From positions 1,133,911 to 1,197,910 of the forward strand of contig NZ_KB903249.1 of the NCBI RefSeq assembly GCF_000379685.1: 64,000 nt of DNA. The letters run 5' to 3'. Positions 1-9,500 of this stretch are shown piece by piece (within the stretch, counting starts at the first letter, position 1; the number at the start of each line of letters is the position of its first letter). The notes below the pieces were generated by a model, which had not been told where the DNA came from, searched no databases, and saw only the letters and a list, made by a program, of their open reading frames with translations. The stretch comes from Catelliglobosispora koreensis DSM 44566 (GTDB lineage: Bacteria; Actinomycetota; Actinomycetes; Mycobacteriales; Micromonosporaceae). Both the position numbers and the translations under genes were made by a program.

Positions 1-495
1 TCCCTTGCTCAGCAACGGTTCTAGCCGGATGGCGAGGCTTCTGATCGCCTCACCGTGCCTGGCCCGCACCTCGTCGCTGACCATGACCAGGTCGAGTTCG
101 TTGGCGACGGTCAGTTCAGCGAAGTCGCGGCGCATCGACAGGGTCGGCACATAGACCTGCCCGGTGAAGCGGTCGCGGAACTGTCCAGACGGGACGGTCA
201 GCTGCGAGTAGGAGAACTTGCGATCACAGCTGGCATAGCAATAGACGATCTCTTCGCACTCCACGCCGATGGTGTTGGCGATGTCGGCGCGGGCGTTCAC
301 ACTCACGAGCCCGGTGGGGAAACCGTCGGTGCCGTAGAGCGCGTGGCACAGGCCAGCCATCTGCAGCGCCGGGCGGGCTTCCCACGAGTCGAGCAGATTC
401 TGCACCCGTTCGAGGTGGGCCAGCAACATGCCACCGGGGTGCGGAATCTTGTGCGCGTCCGCGTCGATAAGCAGGCTCAGAGCTCCAACGTTCAC
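1..495 (-). CDS. DUF6817-like protein, cut by the window edge
   Basis: The frame runs off the left edge, so only about 165 N-terminal residues are visible. They contain LLAHLERVQNLLDSW, LCHALYGTDGFPTG and VECEEIVYCYAS, a pattern I associate with the DUF6817 family, for which I know no biochemical role. I place the start at GTG 495 because GGAG lies eight bases upstream; in-frame GTG codons at 504 and 534 have poorer spacing. The gene follows the DeoR regulator on the same strand with about 50 bases between them, so the two may be cotranscribed. The family label is from memory of the motif and the function is unassigned. Confidence 0.65.
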   Translation of the reverse strand, partial: MNVGALSLLIDADAHKIPHPGGMLLAHLERVQNLLDSWEARPALQMAGLCHALYGTDGFPTGLVSVNARADIANTIGVECEEIVYCYASCDRKFSYSQLTVPSGQFRDRFTGQVYVPTLSMRRDFAELTVANELDLVMVSDEVRARHGEAIRSLAIRLEPLLSKG

Positions 496-545
496 TGTCT
501 TCACTCCAAACCAGGGTGCGGCGAGGGTCGCCACCGGTGCATACC

Positions 546-1331
546 CTACACACGCATCACGCGCACGCCGGCGTCGATCAGGGGCTGCACGGCCTCGTCG
601 GTCGCCGTAGTATCGGTGATGAAGGTTTCGATTTGATCGAGGCCGCAGATCCGGGCGAAGGCGCGGCGGCCGATCTTGGAAGCGTCCGCGACGGCGACGA
701 CCCGGTTGGCGTGTTCGGCCATGAGCCGGTTGATCAACGCCTCGCCTTCGTGCTGTGTCGTGGCACCGCGAACGGGATCGATACCATCGACACCTATGAA
801 CGCGATGTCCAGCGTGATCTCGTTGAGCACGCTCGTGGCGAAGGGGCCGATCAGCTCATAGGACTGCGGCCGCAGCACCCCGCCGGTGGTCACTATCTTC
901 AAGTTGGGACGGACCGCTAGCTCGTTGGCGATGTTCAAAGCGTTGGTAACCAACGTGAATTCGACCGGCCCGCTATCAGATCGCAGATCCGTGCGCGTCC
1001 CGAGCGCCCGGCCCACCTCCGTCGTGGTCGTGCCACCGGTCAGGCCGACGATGCCGTCAGGCGGCACCATCGCGGCGGCGGCGAGCGCGATGCGCTGCTT
1101 CTCCGATGCGTGACGGGCCGTCTTGTAACGCAGTGGCAGATCGTAGGAAACGCTATGCGCGACCGCTCCACCTCTCGTGCGCACGAGCATCTGCTGAGCG
1201 GTCAGCTCATCGAGGTCGCGCCGAATGGTGGCCGTCGAGACTTTGAGCTGTCCGGCGGCATGGTCGATGTCAATCTGCCCGTGCGTGGCGAGCAGTTCCA
1301 TCAGGGCGTTCCAGCGGTCGTACTTCTTCAC
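546..1331 (-). CDS. DeoR/GlpR-family transcriptional regulator
   Basis: A 261-residue repressor of normal DeoR length. Residues 1-57 form the N-terminal winged helix, with VSTATIRRDLDELTAQQ as the recognition helix signature and LVRTRGGAV as the wing. The rest is the DeoR sensor domain, including VGLTGGTTTTEVGRAL (the phosphosugar-binding glycine/threonine loop), VTNALNIANELA and FIGVDGID. Such proteins usually repress sugar operons until a phosphorylated sugar binds. It is transcribed divergently from the sugar ABC importer/GH101 operon that starts at 1464 and shares a 132-base intergenic region with it, so it very likely controls that operon. The effector cannot be read from sequence. Confidence 0.93.
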   Translation of the reverse strand: MKKYDRWNALMELLATHGQIDIDHAAGQLKVSTATIRRDLDELTAQQMLVRTRGGAVAHSVSYDLPLRYKTARHASEKQRIALAAAAMVPPDGIVGLTGGTTTTEVGRALGTRTDLRSDSGPVEFTLVTNALNIANELAVRPNLKIVTTGGVLRPQSYELIGPFATSVLNEITLDIAFIGVDGIDPVRGATTQHEGEALINRLMAEHANRVVAVADASKIGRRAFARICGLDQIETFITDTTATDEAVQPLIDAGVRVMRV

Positions 1332-1388
1332 TCAAGAAGAGTAAACGCCTCCCGACATGATTGAACAGACAGTAAATGAAGTTTCTTG

Positions 1389-1417
1389 TTGACTTGTGCT
1401 CAGAGCGGCCGCAATAT
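1389..1417 (+). promoter_or_regulatory. Predicted promoter of the sugar importer/GH101 operon
   Basis: TTGACT at 1389-1394 and CAATAT at 1412-1417 are separated by 17 bases, a good sigma-70-like arrangement pointing at the gene starting at 1464. That gene also has a clear AGGAG ribosome binding site at 1453-1457. The surrounding region is A/T-rich compared with the coding DNA. Confidence 0.55.
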
Positions 1418-1446
1418 TTGCATCTACAAAACATGAAGTTGCAAAT
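1416..1446. promoter_or_regulatory. Inverted repeat, candidate DeoR operator
   Basis: ATTTGCA (1416-1422) and TGCAAAT (1440-1446) are perfect 7-base arms separated by 17 bases. The left arm overlaps the end of the predicted -10 box, where a repressor would block transcription. Assignment to the adjacent DeoR protein is inference from position. Confidence 0.4.
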
Positions 1447-1463
1447 CTTGTTAGGAGCACCCA

Positions 1464-2765
1464 ATGAGAGTACGCAACATAGTCGCAATAGCTGCCGTCG
1501 CGGCGTTAGCCCTAAGTGGTTGCGGCTCAAGTGATTCAGGCAGCGGCGGCGACAAGGAACTGACCTACTGGTCCATGTGGAAGCCCGGCGAAGACCAGCA
1601 GAAAGTGCTGCAATCGGCGATCGAGGGCTTCGAGAAGTCCACCGGCATCAAGGTGAAAGTCCAGTGGAGCGGACGTGACGTGCTCAAGCAGGTCGCGGCC
1701 CGGCTCAACGCGGGCGACCCGCCGGACCTGACCGACCAGGACGCCGGCGCCATCTCCGGCAACCTCGGCAAGGTCGACGGCGTCACCGGACTGTCCGATG
1801 TGTACAGCATGACCATCGAGGGAGAGTCGAAGAAGGTCAGCGAGGTCATCCCGGAAGGCCTCGTCAAGGCTTACAAGACCAAGGACGGGCAGCCGTTCGT
1901 CGTGCCCTACGAGGTCATCGGCTCGACCATGTGGTTCAACGCCGCCGCCAACCCGGAGCTGGCGACGAACCCGCCCAAGACGTGGGCAGAGTTCATCACC
2001 GTGCTCGATGGGCTGAAAGCCAAGGGCCGCACGCCTATCGCGCTTGACGGCGACATCAAGTTCTACGACGCCTACTGGACGACGTGGTCCATCATCCGTC
2101 ACGGTGGCATCGGCTTGTTGCCGAAGGCCGCGACCGACAAGACCGGTGCCACGTTCGACGACCCGGCGTTCCTCAAGGCCGCCAAGGATGTCGAGCAGCT
2201 GATCAAGGGCGGCTACCTGGTCAAGGACTTCAACGGCACGAAGTGGCCGGCGCAGCAGAACGCGTGGGCGGGTGGCAAGACTCCCACCGACCTGCTGCTG
2301 ATGGGCACGTGGGCACCGAGCGAGACCGGCCCGCAGGCGGCTTCCGGCTTCAAGCACCGCTCTTTCCCGTTCCCGACGGTCGAGGGTGGCAAGGGCAACA
2401 AGGCCGCGGAGGCCGGGGTCATCGGGTTCGCCATTCCGAAGAAGGCGAAAAACGCCGACGCCGCGAAGAAGTTCATCGCGTACTTCCTGAACAAGGAACG
2501 GCTCGCGAAGATCGCGACCGACGCGAAGAACCTCACGCCGCGCTCTGACGTGGCCGCGCCAGCGGAGCTGGCCGACTACCAGAAGGAAGTGTCAGCCGCT
2601 GGTAGCGACCTCTTCCTGCCCTATGACGACGCTTCAGCGATCGCGCCGGAGTGGGCGACCAACGTGTGGGAGCCGGCCAACGCCGACTTCTTCAACGGCA
2701 AGCTCGACGCGGCCGGATTCGTCAAGCGCCTCAAGGACGAGACCATCAAGCTGGGGAAGCAATAA
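1464..2765 (+). CDS. Sugar ABC transporter substrate-binding lipoprotein
   Basis: A 433-residue extracellular solute-binding protein of family 1. Residues 1-20 form a lipoprotein signal ending in LSGC, so Cys20 would be lipidated and the protein tethered outside the membrane. The mature part starts with KELTYWSMWKPGEDQQKV, then a long two-lobed binding fold with NAGDPPDLTDQDAG and TWAEFITVLDGLKAKG, typical of carbohydrate-binding members. It heads an operon with two permeases, a DUF5107 protein and a GH101 glycosidase, so its ligand is probably a sugar released by that enzyme, perhaps Gal-GalNAc (inference). No ATPase gene lies in the operon; a shared one, such as that at 16414, could energise it. 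Confidence 0.92.
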   Translation: MRVRNIVAIAAVAALALSGCGSSDSGSGGDKELTYWSMWKPGEDQQKVLQSAIEGFEKSTGIKVKVQWSGRDVLKQVAARLNAGDPPDLTDQDAGAISGNLGKVDGVTGLSDVYSMTIEGESKKVSEVIPEGLVKAYKTKDGQPFVVPYEVIGSTMWFNAAANPELATNPPKTWAEFITVLDGLKAKGRTPIALDGDIKFYDAYWTTWSIIRHGGIGLLPKAATDKTGATFDDPAFLKAAKDVEQLIKGGYLVKDFNGTKWPAQQNAWAGGKTPTDLLLMGTWAPSETGPQAASGFKHRSFPFPTVEGGKGNKAAEAGVIGFAIPKKAKNADAAKKFIAYFLNKERLAKIATDAKNLTPRSDVAAPAELADYQKEVSAAGSDLFLPYDDASAIAPEWATNVWEPANADFFNGKLDAAGFVKRLKDETIKLGKQ

Positions 2766-3653
2766 ATGACCGCACTATCGAGGGCGCGGCGGCGGCTTTA
2801 CTGGCCGTTCGTCGCGCCCGCGACCCTCATATATGTGGCGTTCTTCGTTGGCCCCGCCATCGCGTCCATTTGGATCAGCCTGCACAAGTGGCGGGGAGCC
2901 GGCGACGAGATGGACTTCACCGGAGCGGCGAACTACAAGCGGCTCCTGGAAGATGACGCGTTCAAAGACTCGTTCGCCAACTCACTGAAGATTCTGGTGA
3001 TCTGCGGCGTGTTCATCTTCGCCCTGGCGTTCCTCATGACGATCGTGCTGCGGGAGATGAAGAGCCGCAAGACGGTCCGCGCCCTGCTGTTCTTCCCCTA
3101 CATCGTGTCGCCGGTGGCCATCGGTGTCGGGTTAGGACTGCTGCTGGATCCGTCGGGTGTCGTCAACGGTGTCTTGGAACCCGTGGGGCTCAACCGTTCG
3201 TGGCTGGCCCCCGATCACATCTTCGCCACCATCCTCATCGGCATCATCTGGGTGACGACCGGGTTCTACGTCACGCTGCTGATGGCCGGGCAGGAGCGCA
3301 TCCCGGCGTACTTCTACGAAGACGCCACCCTCGCCGGAGCCAACCGCTGGCGCCAGTTCTGGCACGTCACCTTGCCGATGAGCTGGGACATCGTGACCGT
3401 CGCGGCCGTGCTGTGGGTGATTAACTCCCTGAAGATCTTTGAATTCATTTACGCCTTCACTGGTACCGGAGACAGCCCGCCCAGTGAGGCTAGAACGATT
3501 CCGATCTATCAGTTCCTCATGACGACCGGCGGCCGCAACCCTGCCTACGCGCTGGGCTATGGCTGTGCCATGGGTGTCGTCATGATCGCCCTCGTGACCG
3601 TCCTCGTGGTCGGCCTGCGCCGGGTGATGCGGCGAGAGGCGGTGCATTTCTGA
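2766..3653 (+). CDS. Sugar ABC transporter permease (MalF type)
   Basis: A 295-residue integral membrane protein with about six hydrophobic segments, beginning RRRLYWPFVAPATLIYVAFF. The cytoplasmic EAA-like loop that contacts the ATPase is visible as FYEDATLAGANRWRQFWHVT. Length and topology match MalF/UgpA-like inner-membrane subunits. The start codon follows directly on the TAA of the binding-protein gene and its own stop overlaps the next start by one base, so the transporter subunits are translationally coupled. It forms the channel together with the next gene product. Confidence 0.93.
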   Translation: MTALSRARRRLYWPFVAPATLIYVAFFVGPAIASIWISLHKWRGAGDEMDFTGAANYKRLLEDDAFKDSFANSLKILVICGVFIFALAFLMTIVLREMKSRKTVRALLFFPYIVSPVAIGVGLGLLLDPSGVVNGVLEPVGLNRSWLAPDHIFATILIGIIWVTTGFYVTLLMAGQERIPAYFYEDATLAGANRWRQFWHVTLPMSWDIVTVAAVLWVINSLKIFEFIYAFTGTGDSPPSEARTIPIYQFLMTTGGRNPAYALGYGCAMGVVMIALVTVLVVGLRRVMRREAVHF

Positions 3654-4492
3654 TGCTCGCACGCCTCGCCAGAATCCCCGTGTGGGTGTGGGTCGGCTTC
3701 AACGTCGCCCTGCTCGGGTGGCTCGCCCTCACCTCCCTCAAGCCCAGTCGCGAGATCTTCGACAACCCGTTCTCGCTGCCGACCGGTGTGGAAGCCGCCA
3801 ACTACGACAGCGCGTGGACCGTTTCCGAGCTGGGACAAGGTTTCATCAACTCGCTGTTCATCGTGGCGATAGCGTCGGTGGCCGTGGTGGCACTGGCCGC
3901 TCCGGCGGCTTATATGCTCACCCGCTCGACCACCTGGACGGCCAGTCCACTGACGACGTTTTTCGCCGTGGGCATGGGCATCCCGTTGCAGGCCGTCATC
4001 ATTCCCATCTTCGTGATGACGACACAGATCTCGTCGTTCGCCAACGACACCTTCGGGTGGTGGGACGACCGGATCAGCCTGACCATCGTCTACATCGCGA
4101 TGTCGCTGCCGTTCACGGTCTTTTTGCTCACGGGATTCTTCCGCACCCTGCCAGAAGACCTGGAGGAGGCGGCCGCGCTCGACGGGGCGACGGGACTGCG
4201 CACGTTCGTGCGCATCATGTTGCCGCTCGCCCAGCCAGGGCTGATCACGGCACTCATCCTCAACATCGTCAGCCTGTGGAACGAGACGCTCCTGGCGCTC
4301 ATCCTCATCACCGACAACGAGCAATACACATTGCCCCAGGCACTTCTGGGTCTGTACCAGACGATGCAGTACACGTCGAACTGGGGCGGCTTGTTCGCCG
4401 GTGTCGTGATTGTCGTCGTCCCGATCCTGGCCATCTACCTGTGGCTCGGCCGGCGCATCATCGAGGGACTCACTGTGGGGTCGGGTAAATGA
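3653..4492 (+). CDS. Sugar ABC transporter permease (MalG type)
   Basis: A 279-residue multi-pass membrane protein, the second channel half of the importer. The EAA loop reads LEEAAALDGATGLRTFVRIM followed by LPLAQPG, a close match to MalG/UgpE-type permeases. Six transmembrane stretches can be picked out, starting with VWVWVGFNVALLGWLAL. The ATG overlaps the previous stop (TGATG) and the gene's TGA overlaps the following start by four bases. Substrate specificity is inferred from the glycosidase in the same operon. Confidence 0.93.
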   Translation: MLARLARIPVWVWVGFNVALLGWLALTSLKPSREIFDNPFSLPTGVEAANYDSAWTVSELGQGFINSLFIVAIASVAVVALAAPAAYMLTRSTTWTASPLTTFFAVGMGIPLQAVIIPIFVMTTQISSFANDTFGWWDDRISLTIVYIAMSLPFTVFLLTGFFRTLPEDLEEAAALDGATGLRTFVRIMLPLAQPGLITALILNIVSLWNETLLALILITDNEQYTLPQALLGLYQTMQYTSNWGGLFAGVVIVVVPILAIYLWLGRRIIEGLTVGSGK

Positions 4493-6501
4493 GAATTAGC
4501 ATCGGCTCCTTTACCCTGCCCGCGGCCGCGCTCGGGCCGGATAACCCGTTGCCACCGCTGGGAGGGCCGTCGCTGGTGACGGTGCCGTCCGACCTGAGCG
4601 CGGCCGACCCTGTCATGGCGCGGAACTTGGCCTATGGCCGGCCGAACACGCTGCTGCCCTACACCGTCCAAGATGGATACTCCCGCAACCTCGCTGACAC
4701 CGAGATCAAGACAGCGGTCGTAGAGAACGACTTGATGCGGGCGGAGTTCCTGCTCGACTACGGCGGCCGGCTCTGGTCGCTCTACGACAAGGCGCACAAA
4801 CGCGAACTGCTGCACCGCAATACCGTTCTGCAACCCGGCAACCTCGCGTTACGCAACGCGTGGTTCGCCGGGGGAGTGGAGTGGAACCTTGGCACCACCG
4901 GGCACACACCTTTGACCTGTGCTCCCGTGCACGCCGCCAACGTAGGCGGAAAGTTCCTGCGCCTGTGGGAATTCGAGCGGATGCGCGAACTGGTCTATCA
5001 GCTCGACGTGTGGCTCGAAGGCGCTGTGCTGTTCGTGAACGTGACCATCACCAACGCCAACGAGCACGAAGTGCCCGTCTACTGGTGGTCCAACATCGCC
5101 GTCCCGGAACGCGACGGCACCCGGGTGCTGGCACCAGCCGAACAGGCCTGGCACCTGAATTTCGACGGCATCCTGAACAAGGTCCCCGCGCCCGACGGTT
5201 ACACCGACCGTTTCGAGCACGCCGCCGATCACTTCTACGACATCCCGCCCGGCCGCCGCCCCTGGATCGCCGCCATCGACAGCGACGGCACGGGTCTGCT
5301 GCAAACCTCTACCGAAAACCTCAGAGGCCGGAAACTGTTCGTCTGGGGACGCAGCAACGGCGGGCAGAGATGGCAGGAGTGGCTGTCCCCGCCCGGCCAC
5401 CCGTATCTGGAAATCCAGGCCGGTCTCGCGCGCACACAGCTTGAACACCTGCCCATGCCGGCGAAGTCGCGCTGGTCGTGGCTGGAGTCCTACAGCCGTG
5501 TCGCCGTTGACCCGGCCGCGGCTCATGGACTCCGCGGTGACGCCACCGCCGCCGTAACCGCCGTTCTGCCGCAACTGCCAGCGCTCGATCCGTCCACCGT
5601 GGACGCACGACCCACCGAAATCCTGCACACCGGCTCCGGCTGGGGCGCCCTCGAATCTCGCCTCCGCTCGCGAATCGATGCGGTCGCCACCGCAGGGTCC
5701 GCGCCGCACGCGCCTTCCGCCGCACCCGGGCCGCACGACAAGGCTGCCATGCTGGCCTGGCCCGATGGTGCCGCAGAGCCGGGACCGCGATCGCCACAGT
5801 GGGCATGGCACGGCGGGCTGGATTTGCCCGGGACGCCGTTTGGTGACGAGTCGCTCGGGCGGGATCAGGCGTCGTGGGTGACCCTGCTGGAGGCCGGCAC
5901 GATGACCGCTCCGGCGCCACGGCTGTCTCCGGCGAGCTATCAGGTCAGTCCACAATGGAAGCACCTGCTCGAAAACGCGAGCCCACACAACTGGTTCACG
6001 CTGCTGCACCTGGGAGTGGCGCGCTGGCACGCCGGCGAGCGCGAGCAGGCGGTCAGCGCGTGGGAACAATCCCGTGCCGAGAGCGAGAACCCCTGGGCAC
6101 TAAGGAATCTGGCGTTCGCGGCGCAGGACGCGGCAGCGGCCGTGGAGCTGCTGCGTCAAGCACATGGCATGGTTCCCGGCGTCAGGGCCATCGCCGTAGA
6201 GACGATCCAGGCGTTCCTGGAAGCCGGCAAACCAGCCGAAGCACTCACCTTCATCGACCGGCTCGTGCTTGATTTGCGCCTACACGGCCGGGTTCGGCTG
6301 CTCGAATGCCGGGCAGCCCTCGCGGCGGGCCGCCTCGACCGCGCCGCACGCATCGTCGACACCGGCATCATCGTGGATGACCTGCGCGAAGGCGAAGACG
6401 CGCTCGACGATCTGTGGTTCAGCTACCACACGCAACGGGGGACCACACCACTTCCGCAACTGCCTTGTCTGTATGACTTCAGAACGGGAGCACGAGAATG
6501 A
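4489..6501 (+). CDS. DUF5107 domain protein with C-terminal TPR-like repeats
   Basis: A 670-residue protein without an evident signal peptide. The N-terminal half (roughly residues 50-340) carries the DUF5107 pattern: NDLMRAEFLLDYGGRLWSLYDK, VEWNLGTTGHTP, VYWWSNIAVPE and QRWQEWLSPPGHPYLEIQAG. I recall this domain as a beta-sandwich related to aldose mutarotase-like folds. The C-terminal part (about 480-650) is helical, with tetratricopeptide-like stretches such as WFTLLHLGVARWHAGEREQA. It overlaps both neighbours by four bases, so it is made together with the importer and the GH101 enzyme. A role in intracellular handling of the imported glycan is inference; no enzymatic activity can be shown from the sequence. 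Confidence 0.85.
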   Translation: MRISIGSFTLPAAALGPDNPLPPLGGPSLVTVPSDLSAADPVMARNLAYGRPNTLLPYTVQDGYSRNLADTEIKTAVVENDLMRAEFLLDYGGRLWSLYDKAHKRELLHRNTVLQPGNLALRNAWFAGGVEWNLGTTGHTPLTCAPVHAANVGGKFLRLWEFERMRELVYQLDVWLEGAVLFVNVTITNANEHEVPVYWWSNIAVPERDGTRVLAPAEQAWHLNFDGILNKVPAPDGYTDRFEHAADHFYDIPPGRRPWIAAIDSDGTGLLQTSTENLRGRKLFVWGRSNGGQRWQEWLSPPGHPYLEIQAGLARTQLEHLPMPAKSRWSWLESYSRVAVDPAAAHGLRGDATAAVTAVLPQLPALDPSTVDARPTEILHTGSGWGALESRLRSRIDAVATAGSAPHAPSAAPGPHDKAAMLAWPDGAAEPGPRSPQWAWHGGLDLPGTPFGDESLGRDQASWVTLLEAGTMTAPAPRLSPASYQVSPQWKHLLENASPHNWFTLLHLGVARWHAGEREQAVSAWEQSRAESENPWALRNLAFAAQDAAAAVELLRQAHGMVPGVRAIAVETIQAFLEAGKPAEALTFIDRLVLDLRLHGRVRLLECRAALAAGRLDRAARIVDTGIIVDDLREGEDALDDLWFSYHTQRGTTPLPQLPCLYDFRTGARE

Positions 6502-9500
6502 GACGAACTCTCGTCTTGGCACTGGCCGTCGCGGCCGGTGCCGTGGCAATTCCCGCACCAGCGCTCGCCGCCCCGGTGACGATCAGCTCCGGATCACTCA
6601 GCGCCTCAGTCGATTCGGCGTTTCCCCGCGTCATCAGCTACACCCTCGGCGGCAGCACCCTGCACGGACAGGAAGACACGCTCAGCCAAGTCGTGCTTAA
6701 CGGAACGGCTTATACCCCAACGATTACGAGCACGGTCAGCTCTACCAAGGTTGACTACGCGATGTCGTTTTCCACTGGTGCCACCGTCAACGCGACGATT
6801 TCCGTCAGCGGCACCGCCGTTGAATTCAAGGTCACCAGTGCTTCGTCCGGCGTGATGAGCCTGGCGATCCCGAACCACAACCTCGTGTCCGTTCGCAGCA
6901 CGCAAACCGGTGCCGCTCTCGCGACGGCCAACATGCATACAGCGACCACGGGCACCGGCGACACGTTCACCTCCATCACCGGCACCACCGCGGTCAACGC
7001 CAGTCCCGTGGGCGTCATGTATGCCATCGCCAACACGGCGCAACTGGCTGCCGCGATCTCCACCAACTCGTACTATGACAGCCCCTCAGGCGGCAACGCC
7101 AACGAAAACGGCCGCATCCGCAAACAGGTCGTGGACAAGGGAACCTACCGGCGGGCCGGCCTGTGGAGTGGTGATTGGACGGTCAAGGCCAACGGCGCCA
7201 CCGAGCAAGAACCGCTGCCCTTCGCTAAAATCGTCATCACCGCGGACCGCAATGCTGACAGTGCCGTTGACTGGCAAGACGGCGCCATCGCCTTCCGCGA
7301 CATCATGACCAACCCGCTCGGCTGGCAGGAAACCAAAGACCGGGTCGTGCAACGGATTCCGTTCAACTTCGCGTCGCAGGCCACCCATCCGTTCCTGCGC
7401 ACACTGGATGAGACCAAACGTGTCGCGCTAGCCACGGACAACCTCGGCCAGTTCGTTCTGCTCAAGGGTTACGCCTCAGAGGGTCATGACTCCGCACACC
7501 CCGACTACGGCGGCAACATGAACACCCGCGCCGGTGGTCTCACCGATCTGAATACTCTCGTGAATCAGGGCTCGGCCTACAACGCTGACTTCGGTGTGCA
7601 CATGCAGGCGACAGAGGCATACCCGGTCGCGAAGACGTTCAGTGACACGCTCGTGGACGAGAGCTCAAAGGGCTGGGACTGGCTCGACCAGTCGTACTAC
7701 ATCGACCGCCGCTTCGACGCCAACTCAGGCAACCGGCTCAACCGCTTGCAGCAGCTCAAGAATGAGGTGCCAAACCTCGACTTCCTCTATGTGGATGTCT
7801 GGTATGGCGACGGCTGGGAGACGCGCAAGTTCGCCCGCGAAATCAACGGCCTCGGCTATCAGGTCACCACAGAGTTCCCGGACAAGTTCGAGGAGAACAC
7901 GCTCTGGAACCACTGGGCCACCGACGTCAACTACGGCGGATCCGACTACAAGGGCATCAACTCCCAGATCGCGCGGTTCATTCGCAACCACCAGCGCGAT
8001 GACTGGATCGCCCGCCATCCCGTGCTCGGCGGGGCCGAAATCACGGCTTACGAAGGCTGGCAGGGTAAGAAAGACTTCACGGCTTTCGTGAACACCACCT
8101 TCGGCGTCAACGTGCCGACCAAGTTCCTGCAGCACCAGACGATCAGCAGGTGGAGCGGCAACACGATCACCTTCACGGGTGGTGTCACCGCCAGCGTGAG
8201 CGGTTCCACCCGCACGATCACGCGCGACGGACGCACGGTCTTGTCGGGCAACGCTTATCTGCTGCCGTGGGACAACGACGCCAAGTTGTATCACTGGAAC
8301 GATGGCGGCGGGCCGAGCACTTTCGGAGTACCCACTAGCTGGACCGCAACCACCGCGAAGCTGTATCGCCTCACGGACACCGGGCGCGTCTTCGTTTCTG
8401 ATCTCAATGTCTCCGGCGGGCAGGTCACCATCAACGCCACGGCCAAGACACCATATGTCGTCTATCCCGCCACGGCACCGGCTCACTCATCCCCGAACTG
8501 GGGCGAGGGCGGTCCGGTTAAGAATCCAGGATTCTTCGGGGGTACGAATGACTGGACAGTCTCCGGGGCGGCTTCGGTAACCCGCAACGCGCTAGGGCAG
8601 TCGCAGTTGGTCATGGGTTCTGGAGCCGCCTCGGTTACCCAGACCGTGACCGGCCTGACTCCCGGCACTTATGCGGCATCCGTCTACGTGTCAACGTCTT
8701 CCGGCCGCCGCGCCACCCTGACCGCGGGTGGCCAGTCTGCCTACACCACCAACTCGCCTTACACCAACAACGTTGGCGGAGACGAAAAGAACGGTTCGTC
8801 CATGCAGCGGATGCGCGTGCTCTTCGACGTCCTGTCAGGACAGTCGGCCGCGGCGCTCTCGCTGCAAGCCGACGCTGGCACGGCGGCTGTCACGTTCGAC
8901 GATGTGCGCGTCGTGAAAACGGTGCGGTCTCCGCAAGGTACCCACATGTTCTTCGAGGATTTTGAGAATGTGGACCAGGGCTGGTATCCGTTCGTGGTCG
9001 GCAACGCGGGCGGGTCAGCCACCGATCCCCGCACCCACCTCGCCCAGATCCACGCGCCATATACGCAGAAGGGCTGGAACGGCAAGCTCATCGACGACGT
9101 GATCGCCGGTCAGCAGTCCCTCAAAGCCCACGAGGAGCGGCAAGGGCTGATCTACCGGACGCTGCCGCAAACGCTGCGGTTCACACCCGGCCGGCAATAC
9201 CGCGTGACGTTTAGCTATCAGCAGTCCGTCGGCGGCGATTACGGCTTTGTCCTAGGCGCTGGCGCTTCTGAAGTCTCGACGGATTCACTGGCGCAGGCCC
9301 ACACCACCACAACCTTCACCAAGACGTTCACGGCCGGAACCGACGCCTGGATCGGCATGAAGAAGCTGACCCCGGAAACGTCCAATCAGGACCGTGATCT
9401 GATCATCGACAATCTGGCCGTCGACGACCTCGGTGGCGGAACGCCCGTGGGCAACCGGCTCCCGCAGTCGCAAATGTCCATCCGTGCCGTGGACAGCCAG

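Noticed and set aside
4849-6069. A 406-codon open frame antisense to the DUF5107 gene
   Set aside because: Mirror of the G/C-rich coding frame; no domain and no ribosome binding site.
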